Of a stretch of 64,000 bases of DNA, positions 25,400 to 35,585 are shown piece after piece (positions within the stretch are counted from its first letter, which is position 1; each line of letters begins with the position of its first letter). The DNA comes from Sapria himalayana (Eukaryota > Streptophyta > Magnoliopsida > Malpighiales > Rafflesiaceae): positions 814,035-878,034 of the forward strand of contig JAREIK010003356.1 of the NCBI GenBank assembly GCA_029783825.1, in the 5' to 3' direction. The notes beneath the pieces are model-generated. The model was given only the letters and a program-made list of their open reading frames with translations. It was not told the DNA's origin and ran no database searches. Position numbers and translations under genes: made by a program.

Positions 25400-26466
25400 A
25401 GGAAAATACCATCTCTAAATTCATAGCTAAATTAGAAATTTAATTATCTAGGAAAATTCCATCCCTAAATCCATCGCAAAATTTAGGATTTTATTTTCTA
25501 CTGAAATTCCATCACTAAATTTATCACTAATTTATGGATTTTATTAGTTATGGACATTCACTCACTAAATTAGTAGCTAAAATATAGATTTTATTACATA
25601 TGGATAGTCCATCTCTAAATCCATCATTAAATCATGGATTTTATTAACAAGGGAAAATCCATCGCTAAATCTGTTGCTAAATCATGTATAATATTAGCAA
25701 GAGAAATTCTATCACTAAATCTATCGTCAAATCATGGATTTTATTAGCAAGGAAAAATCCGTCGAATAATATGTCGCTAAATCATAGATTTTATTAGCAA
25801 GAGAAAATCCGTTGCTAAATCTGTAGCTAAATCATGAATTTTATTAGCAAGGGAAAATCCATCGTTAAATCTATCGCTAAATTATGAATTTTATTTGCAA
25901 GAGAAAATCCATCGTTAAATCTGTCTCTAAATCATGGATTTTATTAGTAAGGGAAAATTCATCGCTAAATCTGCAGCTAAATCATGGATTTTATTAGAAG
26001 GGAAAATCTATCGCTAAATCTGTCACTAAATCATGAATTTTATTAGCAAGGGAAAATCAGTCGCTAAATCTGTTGTTAAATCATGGATTTTATTAGCAAG
26101 GGAAAATCTGTCGCTAAATCATGGATTTTATTAGTAAGGGAAAATCCATCCCTAATTCCGTCATTAATTTAATGCTTTTATTAGCGAGGTATATTCTGTG
26201 GCAATATCCATCGCTAAAATCCCCTCTTTTTTTGAACAGAATTTACGAAAATTTTTCGTTACTAATCCGTTGCTATATCCATCACTAAAATCCCCGCTTT
26301 TTTTTGAGTGGAATTTTCAAAAAATTTTCTCTCGCTAATCCGTTGCTATTTTTTTTTCGAAAAAAATCATAAATCACTTGATATTCCCTTGCTAATCTCT
26401 TACAATTTAGCTAGTGATTGATCCCTAGCTAAAATTTTTTAGCTAAATTGATATTTTCTTATAGTG
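25400..26466 (-). repeat. CACTA-C 5' subterminal tandem array (50-bp unit) and terminus
   Basis: Units such as ATCATGGATTTTATTAGCAA followed by GGGAAAATCCATCGCTAAAT repeat at 50-bp spacing (25631, 25681, 25731 and on). They end at the terminus TTTCTTATAGTG (26466). The same array in opposite orientation fills 38094-38960. These are probable transposase binding sites. Confidence 0.92.
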
Positions 26467-27062
26467 TTGTCTCTGCTCAAATGATTCCCATGCACAAACA
26501 AGTTAGCGAATGCAAGGTTTATGCACTACTAAGTTTGAAAGAAAAAAAAGTTCTTCTGAATAGAATGCCATAGAAGAAGCACTTTGACAATGATGATGAC
26601 ATGCCTAATTGGTGCCCACATGACAATGAACTTCTCAGACCATCTACTGTAAAGCCTACTAGGCCACCATCAACTCTAATTCCAACTTCAGTTGCTGCAA
26701 GTATTTCGATTGTTCCCAGTGATTGTATGGCCCTTCCATTTTTAATTGGCCATCAGCAATGGGATCCCTGACCAGTTTCACACGCATTTCTTTTGCCTAT
26801 TAATTTAAGGGTGATGCATGATCCTGCTAAACCTAGTAAATATCCATTTAATAAGTAACATGCATTTGCAACCTTGGCTTGACCTATTTGATGCCAAGAT
26901 TCAGGTTATCCTCCTGGTTGGAGGGCCAAGATGTCATGACTCTAGATGGCTAACCTTGAAGTATATCATGTTTTTTGAACAGAAGTGTATACAAAAAACA
27001 TTGCTGGATGACTGCCATCTTGTTTTAGCCTATTATTATTTTCATTCAATGATAATAGTGTG
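26467..27062 (+). pseudogene. SPOC-domain protein fragment, right part (after CACTA-C)
   Basis: The + frame starting at the first base after the CACTA-C end gives VVSAQMIPMHKQV, then DNDDDMPNWCPHDNELLRPS and a Pro/Ser/Thr-rich stretch to HQQWDP, with two stops. Acidic DDD.PEW.P followed by a proline-rich tail is what follows the DDLPEF segment in plant SPOC/TFIIS-like proteins. It is therefore the continuation of 8755-9420, split by CACTA-C. A further GYPPGW-like piece near 26905-26930 may be the end of the protein. Confidence 0.6.
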
Positions 27063-27269
27063 AGTAATGTGTATGGAACCTGTTAATTTATTTGTTGTTT
27101 CTTGTTGATAGGATAGATGGCTTTAGATATTACTGATAGCTGTTTATTTCTTGTTGGAAGTGTACATGCCCTCTCACGTATGTACATGAACACATGGGAT
27201 TTGTATTCTGAACTAGCATAACAGTGTTTGAAAGTAATTTGAGGTTAAGAAGCGTTGATCTAAAAAAAA

Positions 27270-28420
27270 CATACAACATTATGTTTAACTATATGTGTAT
27301 AACTATATATAAATATTTGTATAACTATATAAAACTCTATATAATTAAATATAACTATATTTGTAACTATGTATACATATATGTAAATCTATATATTTGT
27401 TTATAACTTCGTATACATTTATGTATGACTACTTATAACTACTTGGTATGAATATATCTATATATAACTATATGTTTAACTTTATATAACTATTTATAAC
27501 TATATATACCATATGTATAATAACATATAACTATAAATAATTGTATCTACTATATGTATAACTATAACAACTTTGTACATAATTATATTTAAATATGTAA
27601 TTTACAACATATATTTAATATGCATTTTTATATATTAGTATATAAAATTGTATTTTACTATATCTATGCCTATACATAACTATATCTATAAATATATAAA
27701 ATAATATGAAGTAATATATATACCTACATGTATAAATATATAAGTATAACTATATGTGTAACTAAATTAATAACCATATGTAAAAATATTTATAATTATA
27801 TGTATAACAACATATAACATTATGTTTAACTATATGTGTATAACTATATATAAATATTTGTATAACTATATAAACCTCTATATAATTAAATATAACAATA
27901 TTTGTAAATATATATACATATATATAAATCTATATATTTGTTTATAAGTTTGTATACATTTATGTATAACTACTTATAACTACTTGTATGAATATATCTA
28001 TATATAACTATTTGTTTAACTATATATAACTATATATACTATATGTATAACAACATATAACTATAAATAAGTGTATCTTACTATATGTATAACTATAAAA
28101 ACTTTATACATAACTATATTTAAATATATAATTTACAACATATATTTAATATACATGTTTATATATTAGTATATAAAAATGTATGTTACTATATCTATAC
28201 CAATACAAAACTATATTTATAAATATATAAAATTATATGAAAAAAATGTATATTCCTACTTGTATTAATATAAGTATAACTCTATGTGTAACTATATGTA
28301 TAATCACTTGAAACTATATTAATAATTACATGTATAATAACATACAATATTTTGTTTAACAATATGTGTATAACTATATATGTATAACTACATTAATAGT
28401 GTTATATGTATTAAAGGCTA
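27270..28420 (-). repeat. 540-bp AT-rich satellite, two tandem copies plus start of a third
   Basis: ATGTTTAACTATATGTGTAT occurs at 27281, 27822 and (diverged) 28362, giving periods of 541 and 540 bp, with matching internal landmarks. It is the reverse complement of the family at 475-1000 and 19260-20457. Confidence 0.92.
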
Positions 28421-28430
28421 AAGTTATAGT

Positions 28431-28981
28431 GCAAATGAGATTGATTATTATGGTCAACTCACATAAGTTTTTGAGTTAGAGTATCTCGGACTCAAAAATA
28501 ATAGGATTGTTATATTAAAGCATGAGTGGTTTTATCATACATGAAATGTTGATGCAAAGATTCATTCGGATTATAAGCTAGTATTTGTTAACCATAAACA
28601 CAGATTTAATCAATATGAGCCATTTATTATGGTAGTTCAAGCCACTAAAGTATATTTATTGTACATATCTGAGTTTATCTCATGATAAGAGTGATTGGTG
28701 GATGATTTGCAAAATTAAAGCTTGATCAAATTTCGAAGTACCAACATCTCAACAAAGAAGTGCAAACTTAGCTATTGTACCGGTAAATTCAAGAAGATGA
28801 CATATATAATATTGAGTCTATGCATATAGATGAAGATCTAGAAAATTTATGTGACTCAAATGGTGGCCCAATAGAAATTGAAGATGATCTATTTCTATCT
28901 AAAAATGAGTTGAAACATCCATCAGAATCATACAAAATGTCAGAAGATTCATTGGAGGATGATAGTGATGCTGATAATTAA
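28431..28981 (+). pseudogene. tnp2 C-terminal region (DUF4216) of CACTA-B
   Basis: Translation gives DYYGQLT, ELEYLGLKNNRIVILKHEWF, NVDAKIHSDYKLVFVNHKHR and YEPFIMVVQATKVYL, then (after a frame change) SDWWMICKIKA. This is the DUF4216 domain that closes CACTA tnp2 proteins. It is followed by an acidic tail ending DSLEDDSDADN and a stop at 28979-28981. At least five stops interrupt it. The catalytic Transposase_21 and DUF4218 parts are absent upstream, where satellite DNA lies instead. Confidence 0.88.
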
Positions 28982-29125
28982 ACTATTATAATTATATTAT
29001 AATATTACACTATCAAAGACTTTCTATATTTTGTTGAAATCTTTTGATGTATTTTATTCTAAAATGCATGGTTGTTCATCATATCTTTATTATTTGTTCT
29101 ATATTTTTATTTTTTTGTACAACAA

Positions 29126-31012
29126 ATGACACGTAAAGGACATGGTCATGGTAGAGGTGGATGTGGATGTAGTAATGGACCAAATTCATCTAGTATTTTA
29201 CACCATGTAGCAAATTTAGTACCATCTCATTCCCACCATATCCAAACTTCAACATCACAATCACCATCTCCATTTCCATCACCATCACCATCACCATCAT
29301 TGACACATTTAATATCATCTTTATCAGATAAAAGCCCACCACCCATTTTCCTTCATGCACACACTTTTTGTATATTACCATCTTCTACATCACATTTTAC
29401 ACCAATAGTTCCCCCATTTACAAAACCATCAACATCATCAAATATTGTGTCTTCCTCTACATTAAATGCTAAGTTAGTAATTGAGATTATGGATTGGAGG
29501 TGTAAGAAATATATAAATAATACTTGAATAAAAAATTATGATGTTTCTGTTAGTGGTTTTTGTATATATAGTTATGATTTGTCTTTTTTCAATGTTATTT
29601 ATTTATTTTTATAGTTTTATTCCATCTAACAAGTGTTCGGCTATAATTAAAAATTCTTTCAAGAAAAAGATTGATTCTAAAGTATTCTCATAGAAGAAAT
29701 TTTCAGAATCGACAAAAGAGTCTAATTTTAATGACTTTCAAGCAAAAATAATGAAACAAAAGCATTGAAAATTAATTATCTAATTAGTTAACTATTATGT
29801 TAGTTATTATTCAAGCAGTAAATAATTATTCCTTTGTTATTAATATAAATTATTTTGTGATTTTTCTATATATAGAATCTATGCACATGGCTACTCAATT
29901 TAATGGAAAGATAAAATCATTGTGGGAGAGCAAAAATGCTGAATGGTATTCTGATTTTGTTCATAAATTGAAGAATATAAAGAAAGGCCGGATTTTTTAT
30001 CCAAGGATGATTGGCCCAAGTTGTTTAAGTACTAGGAGGAGCTAGATGTGAAAAAAAAATCAGAGATTTCTAGCAAATATCAATGAATTGAGGTAGCTAG
30101 ACTAGGTACAGAAATGTCTCGCCACACAGGAGGGTCAAAGTCAAGCATTGAGCATGCTCTAGATTTGATACAATTTAAAAATTTTAAACATTTATATATA
30201 TAATGGTTTTCCTAATAGTCTAAATAAATAAAATATGTACGTGGTTTTATTAATATTGTTAAAATTTTTATAATTTGTTATTTTATGACTTAATAAATAC
30301 ATACTCTTGGCTGAAAAATTTGGTCGATATCTCAATTTTTATGAGATTTTCAGAAAGATACATGTGAAGAAATTAGATGGTCAATTTGTTGACAACAAGT
30401 CTCTAATGATTACTATAAGAATCTATAATATTAATATAATTCTTATAGTACTACAGTAAATTTTGAAAGTTGTTTGGAATGCAAAATATAAAATTTATTT
30501 TATGGATATCTATAATATTATTTTTTTCTATTTTATCATAGGAACTAATTGAGGAATGTGTGATAGCTGCTTCTCAATAAGTTGAGGGTTCTATCGATCT
30601 TCAACCAATTGACTATGATCCTATCTATTTGGAGACCATAGGAGGTCATAAGAAGTAATGAAGTGTATGGCATCAGCACAAAGGGAGTGGAATTTTATTG
30701 TAGCAGTCATGCTTCTAATTTATCTATCACAACAATGGTGAATGAGGTGGTCAAACAACAAGTAATGGAAACAAATTAATGCTTTGAAGTTATGGAGACC
30801 GAAATGAAAGAGAAGGAAGAGCAGATATCTCATTTGAAGGAAGAAATGCAGGAAATGAAAGAAGAGAATGATGAGAAGATTACACTTTTGAAAGAAGAAA
30901 TATAGGAAATGAAAGAAGAGAAGGATAAGCAGATTACTCATTTGAATGAAGAAAAACAAGAATTAAAAGAAATGAATGATGAGATAAAAGAAACTAAAGA
31001 TTTAATGCAATA
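29126..31012 (+). pseudogene. tnpA-like gene (Transposase_24, Ptta/En/Spm) of CACTA-B, multi-exon and broken
   Basis: Exon 1 starts at ATG 29126 with a Gly/His/Arg-rich start (MTRKGHGHGRGG) and a Ser/Pro-rich zone. A donor-like GGT/GTAAGA follows near 29498, then FIPSNKCSAIIKNSFKKK after an intron. Next come a helical segment (29882-30045) and SRHTGGSKSSIEHALDL (about 30117-30175, after a frameshift), the GGS motif of the Transposase_24 domain. Then FRKIHVKKLDGQFVDNKS (about 30350-30400), VYGISTKGVEF (30670) and a long charged coiled-coil tail (30790-31010). TNPA-type proteins bind subterminal repeats and cooperate with tnp2. Stops and frameshifts make this copy inactive. Confidence 0.85.
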
Positions 31013-31059
31013 GTAGATATCTTATATGAGGTCACAGTTAGCAGCATTGATGTGACAAA

Positions 31060-31890
31060 TAACATTCTGAGATTCAACTGCAAAACCAAATAAGAGAGGC
31101 TAACACACATTCAATAATTAATTATCAGGATGATTTCATATTATAATTATTTTTGAACTGTTTTTGATTTTTGTCTATGTGTAGCAAAACAAGATGATAT
31201 ATTTTTTGAGGTATCAATTTTTTTTATTCTAGTTTTGTTCTTTGCTTTGCCAATTAACCTAATAATGAATCTTTGCTATACATCTGATATGAGATGCATG
31301 AAACAATTTTGATTTAAAGCCTTCAGACATTGTCATGGTCCTTCCTATGCATGGGTCCCATCTTTGGCTATCTCTTCTGGATTAAAAGGAGGCCAAGCTT
31401 CTATTATCTTCATTATTCCTGAAGCATTTTATTTTTGCACACACTCTCTCTCTCTAAACATCATTTCTGGACATCTTTTAGATATTCTTTGAACTTGTAT
31501 GACTATCAACATAGATTTTTGTTTGTTCATGTCATAATTACAATTTTTATATATCTATGAATATGTTTGAGTGTACTCAAATATTTTTGGTAGTGTTTTA
31601 GCCTATTATAGGTATGTAAAAGGCTTGGCTAGTCCTCTTGGTGTTAGGAATAGTACGTTAGCTTCTGAAGTTGTGAGTCGAACAAAAATTTTAGTCCTAC
31701 GCAGACGCAAGTTTATTCTTGACACACTTATTTCGTGTAGTTCTACGTTGTCATTGTTCAGATCTGTGACTACTTATTATCGGTCATTTTGTGAATTAAA
31801 CTATTGAAATGTTAATAGCCATTATGACTGCTAATGAAATTCAATTAAATGTGTTCATTTTGCTTGTCCTTCTCTTGGATGTTCGTAGTT
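31060..31890. other. 3' flank of tnpA and shared leader, no assigned gene
   Basis: Contains reversed text of the 11940-12000 and 20460 regions (TCTCTCTCTAAACATCATTT at 31447), the leader TTTTAGCCTATTATAGGTATG (about 31598), and an open stretch 31640-31807 whose text recurs around 50630-50740 (GTTTATTCTTGACAC, TCAGATCT.TGACT). I do not recognise its product. It may be another captured exon. Confidence 0.45.
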
Positions 31891-31892
31891 TC

Positions 31893-32138
31893 ATGGATGA
31901 CGATGGGTTGAACATGAGGAACTATGGCTATTAAGAGCTTTTTTTCCAGGGGCATCTTGGTCTACAACTGATACATAACATGGGAGACCAAGACATGATG
32001 CCTTTCTTACCAAGAAGTGATCTTAACAAATTATTGGTTAATGCCAACAATAAATTCAATCCCCACAAATGCATTGTCTCTAATACTTCTCTTGCACTGC
32101 AATACATGAGAGATGGTTGGATAAACTATAAAGATTAG
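31893..32138 (+). pseudogene. BBR/BPC (GAGA-binding) transcription factor, N-terminal exon fragment
   Basis: From ATG 31893 the frame gives MDDDGLNMRNYGY, a stop at codon 14, then FQGHLGLQLIHNMGDQDMMPF, LVNANNKFNPHKCIVSN and LQYMRDGWINYKD, ending at TAG 32136-32138. This is the conserved N-terminus of plant BARLEY B RECOMBINANT/BASIC PENTACYSTEINE factors (MDDDG..NMRNWGYYEP; KGHLGLQLM; F.P RDC.VSE; DYVRD.WI). These nuclear proteins bind GA repeats. The DNA-binding pentacysteine C-terminus is absent. A captured fragment inside CACTA-B; a short remnant of the same start occurs at 57411-57448. Confidence 0.85.
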
Positions 32139-32220
32139 CCCCTGAAGTTTTGTGCCTTCTTTATGAAGTATAAATGGGATAATACTAATTTGTTGTAATT
32201 TTGTGTCATCTGAGGCTATG

Positions 32221-32500
32221 TGATTATATATATGTGTGTATATATGTATGCATATACTATAGTATATATGTAGATATATATTCAGTATCATATATACTAT
32301 AGTATATATGTACATATATACTCAATATCATATATACTATAGTATATATGTACATATATACTCATTATCATATGTACTTAGTATATATGTAGATATACTG
32401 AGTATATATGTACATAAAATAGTGCAGTATATATTACATATAGACTGCACTAATATAAGTACATATATACTATAGTATATATGTACGTATATACTAAATT
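32221..32500. repeat. Palindromic TATACTATAGTATA satellite (array 1 of CACTA-B)
   Basis: Repeats of ACATATATACTATAGTATATATGT-type, about 24-28 bp each, introduced by the constant GAGGCTATGTGATTATATAT. The same introduction precedes the arrays at 34336 and 50955. Confidence 0.88.
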
Positions 32501-32614
32501 TGATGCCATGATCTCTAAGAAATTTGACTAGATTTTTAATTCCATCTGAATTTGATGCTTGCATGTTGATGCCACAAGAGAAAACTAGCAAAGTAGATTA
32601 AAAGGTTAATGATG

Positions 32615-33137
32615 AAGGGACTGATTGACCCAAAAAAAACTGATTCCTTCTCTTTGTTTCTTGAAAGTAGAGTTGTTTCCTTTTGCTTGTACATGGATTT
32701 TGAAAGAATTCTAGAAAATACTTATGGCATGTGTATTTTGTGAGTTCTACTTTTCTTTTCTTTTTAGATACTATTTTAAAGATTCTCATCACTACTAATA
32801 ACACCTTTTTTTTCCTTGCAATTGTGTAGGGTTTTGAAGCCTTAACTCCAAATATTCTTGCAAGAACGATCAAAACTGTGGAAGGCAGTGGTCTAGTTAT
32901 TTTACTTTTTCGAACCCTACCATCACTCATGAGTTTGTGTACCATGGTCATGTTGAGTTACATTTCATTGCTCATTATTTACTTACACGAAAACATGATA
33001 TGCTTTCTTTGATCATTTAATTAGAATGTCTCTGTTGTTTCGGACATGTTAGGATGTTAATGAGAGATTTAGAAAAGAGTCGCACTCTGAAATAGTTTCT
33101 CGGTTCAATAAGAGGTTCCTCTTATATGTGCAGATAA
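32615..33137 (+). pseudogene. NAT10/Kre33-type RNA cytidine acetyltransferase, fragment (copy 2, three exons)
   Basis: Exon a (about 32615-32742) encodes DSFSLFLES...FERILENTYGMCIL. After an intron with a TGTGTAG acceptor, exon b (32830-32952) encodes GFEALTPNILARTIKTVEG followed by SGLVILLFRTLPSL. After a 100-nt intron (32953-33052, donor changed from GT to TT), exon c encodes DVNERFRKESHSE and RFNKRFLL. This matches the NAT10 helicase-like region around F EALTPNLLARTVETVEGGG. The end of exon a lacks about four bases before its donor, which would shift the frame. Introns are kept, so capture was from genomic DNA. Copy 1 at 8576-8754 retains the intact donor of the second intron. Confidence 0.92.
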
Positions 33138-33164
33138 GAGAAATGCTAGTATATCTCTTATACG

Positions 33165-33570
33165 TACATACTGATTATATATGTTCATATATAATATATA
33201 ATGTAGTATATACGTAACTATATACTACAGTATATACGTACTTATATACTACAGTATATACGTGCTTATATACTATAGTATATACGTACTTATATACTAC
33301 AGTATAAATGTACTTATATACTATAGTATATAGGTACTTATATACTACAATATATACATATGTATATAATGTAGTATATATGTACGTATATACTATAGTA
33401 TAATGTACATATATACTCAGTTTATCTACATATATATTATAGTAAATGTACAAAAATACTACAGAATTATATGTACATATATACTACAGTAATATATGTA
33501 ACTAGTGAAATGATAGTATATATGTACATATACACTGTAGTATAAATGTACATATATACTATAGTATTAT
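33165..33570. repeat. Palindromic satellite array 2 of CACTA-B
   Basis: TATACTACAGTATATACGTACT-type repeats with 24-bp period; one phase yields a Tyr/Val/Thr-rich spurious frame of 92 codons on the minus strand. Confidence 0.9.
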
Positions 33571-33589
33571 ATATTTATCAAAATATAAC

Positions 33590-33880
33590 TTTTTTTATTT
33601 ATTATTTGAATTGATTGACTGGTTTAATTTTCGTACAGATATTATACTACAATGTTCCCTATATGAAGCTTGTAGAAGTGAAGGGATTTTTTAAAAGACA
33701 TGACGCCCCACGACTAGGATAACTTTGTCACAGTAGAAAGATTGTGATCAGAAAAGATGGGGGAGAAAAAGGAATGTCAATTTCACAGATAGATTATACT
33801 TTATGCAATGTCATTAGATACATTGATGAAAAAGGTTTAATAAAATTTTATTATAGTTTTAACTATGCAAAACAAGGGTA
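33590..33880 (+). repeat. Shared CACTA 3' block (copy)
   Basis: Begins after a CAG acceptor-like site with ATATTATACTACAATGTTCC, then AAGTGAAGGGATTTTTTAAA, GATTATACTTTATGCAATG and the ATAAAATTTTATTATA tail. Confidence 0.85.
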
Positions 33881-33959
33881 GCGTAGAATGTATTTATTCA
33901 AAATTAATATGCAAAAAATATTTTCATCATCCTGTGTTGCACATGAGCATGGTTGAGTA

Positions 33960-34250
33960 TTCCATTTTTCTTTGTTCAAGTTTCTTATTGTTTTGTTGAT
34001 GGTTACCATTACTAACGATCTATCTTTATTTCATATGTCAGTTCTTTTGTTAGCTTGTCAGCTCCATCATGGTGGGGCAAAGCAACACACTTATAGACCT
34101 TGGGACCGGGAAAGAGTTCTGGTTACGGGGAGGCAAGATTCAAACTTTGATGCACCAAGCCTGGCTCGTGGCTTGTCTTCCAGGTTTTCTTCTAAGAGTT
34201 TTCAGAGATATTTTCCTAAATTTAAATAATCTTTGCATTTCTTATTTATA
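33960..34250 (+). other. Unidentified duplicated segment (partner at 57870-58080)
   Basis: GC-richer piece containing GGGGCAAAGCAACACACTTA, GGAAAGAGTTCTGGTTACGG and GGCTCGTGGCTTGTCTTCC. The partner at 57.9 kb keeps about 85 percent of it. Two frames are open in this copy; each has a stop in the partner. It may be a captured exon or a small tRNA-derived repeat. I cannot decide. Confidence 0.5.
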
Positions 34251-34335
34251 TTGATAGTGATGTTTTGTGCCATCTTTGTGAAGTATAAATGAGGTAATAC
34301 TAATTTGTTGTAGTTTTGTGTCATCTGAGGCTATG

Positions 34336-34800
34336 TGATTATATATATATACATATAATATTATAGTATATACTTACATATATACTATAGTACATATGTA
34401 ATATATATTGAGTATATATATTTGTATATACTAAGTATATATCAATGTATATACCAAGTACATATGTATGTATTTACTAAGTATATATGTACGTATATAT
34501 TGAATATATATGTAAGTATAATACTATAGTATATATGTACATATATACTCAGTATATCTACATATATACTATAGTATATAAGTACATATAATTCTATATT
34601 ATTATTTTTGCATACATACTGAGTATATATGTACATATAATACTCCAGTATATATGTACATATATACTCAGTTTAAATGTAGATATAATACTACAATATA
34701 TATGTACATATACTATAGTAATTTATCTAACTAGTGAAATGGTAGTATATACATATATATACACTATAGTATAAATGTCCATATATACTACATTATTATA
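34336..34800. repeat. Palindromic satellite array 3 of CACTA-B
   Basis: TATACTATAGTATATATGTACATA and TATACTCAGTATATATG variants after the GAGGCTATGTGATTATATAT leader. Confidence 0.88.
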
Positions 34801-34809
34801 TATTTATCT

Positions 34810-35110
34810 AAACATAGCTTTTTTTATTTATTTATTTTAATTTGATTGACTAGTTTAAATTTCATACAGATATGGTACCACATTGTTCCTCAAATGAAGC
34901 TTATAAAAGTGAAGGGATTTTTCACTAGACATGATGCACCACGAATAGGATAACTTTTTCAGAACACAAAGATGATGACCAGAATAGCTGGAGGAGAGAA
35001 AGCAATGTCAATTTCATGGATAGATTAAACTTTATACACTATTGTTAGATACATTGATAAATAAGATATAATAAAATTTTATTATATTTTTATTTTAACT
35101 ATGTAAAATA
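34810..35110 (+). repeat. Shared CACTA 3' block (copy)
   Basis: Same order as 33590-33880: acceptor-like ACAGATATGGTACCACATTG, TGAAGGGATTTTTCAC, AGCAATGTCAATTTCATGG, TACACTATTGTTAGATACAT. Confidence 0.85.
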
Positions 35111-35254
35111 TTGTATTAGAATATTATATTAATTGATTTTTATTTTTGTTAATTATAAATTATCATTTATAGTTTTTATTTTTACTCAATTTAATATAAA
35201 AACATGAAATTATTTAATTAAATTTTTTGAGAAAAAATAAATTAGTGAAAATAG

Positions 35255-35585
35255 TTTTTTGAATGAAAATAGCTAGGGAATTTTCCCTTGGTAATTTAGC
35301 TAGGGATTTTTCTTTTGCTAATTTAGTTAGGAAATTTTTTGAAGCTTCAAATTAAGGTAAAAATTAGATAGGGAAATTATTAATTTAGCTAGGGTATTTT
35401 ACGTTACTAAAATTATTAATTTGCTAATTTAGCTAGGGACACTTTCCCTCATTATTTTTTAGCAACGAGCATTTTAGCTTGGGAAAGGTTCCATCATTAT
35501 TCCATCATTATATCCACTTTAGCAATAAAAATAACCCATTGTGCTAGGGAAAATTTCCAAGCTATTTGGGATTTTTATTGTAGTG
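35255..35585 (+). repeat. CACTA-B 3' subterminal repeats and terminus
   Basis: AGCTAGGGA/TTCCCTTGGTAATTTAG repeats ending CAAGCTATTTGGGATTTTTA then TTGTAGTG at 35585. The complement starts CACTACAATAAAAATCCC. Confidence 0.9.

Larger units (their letters stand above)
9421..26466 (-). mobile_element. CACTA-C: nested CACTA element in reverse orientation
   Basis: The 5' terminus at 26466 (complement CACTATAAGAAAATATC) is followed inward by the 50-bp subterminal array. The other end begins near 9421 with CACAAGAATATAGCTAGGGA, a form of the CACTACAAGAA terminus lacking three bases, followed by TAGCTAGGGA repeats. The minus strand carries a tnp2 relic and a tnpA tail (12395-14998). A complete hAT (15333-19000) is inserted within it. 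Both flanks are parts of one SPOC-type coding sequence in the same order, which supports a single 17-kb insertion. I find no matching 3-bp target duplication (GAT against TTG), so the ends may be slightly altered. Confidence 0.75.
6476..35585 (+). mobile_element. CACTA-B: 5'-truncated CACTA element with captured genes, interrupted by CACTA-C
   Basis: The 3' terminus is at 35585 (ATTGTAGTG preceded by TAGCTAGGGA repeats). The left part (6560-7130) resembles the region just inside the 5' subterminal array of CACTA-D (39400-39700) and CACTA-C (24580-24900, reversed), so this is the 5' side with its terminus and 50-bp array lost against the CTAT array. In order it holds NAT10 and SPOC pieces, CACTA-C, the rest of SPOC, AT satellite, DUF4216, tnpA, BPC, NAT10 again, satellites and the 3' end. 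Excluding CACTA-C it is about 12 kb. No functional transposase set remains. Confidence 0.75.

Noticed and set aside
29072..29527. Independent Ser/Pro-rich gene
   Set aside because: It is the first exon of the tnpA-like gene: followed by Transposase_24 segments in order and preceded by the tnp2 end.
32598..32951. 117-codon minus-strand frame
   Set aside because: Shadow of the plus-strand NAT10 exons, whose peptide matches a known family.
33960..34250. tRNA-derived SINE reading of the minus strand (GTTTGAATCTTGCC as B box)
   Set aside because: No convincing A box at the right distance and no 3' tail or flanking duplication; left as unidentified.
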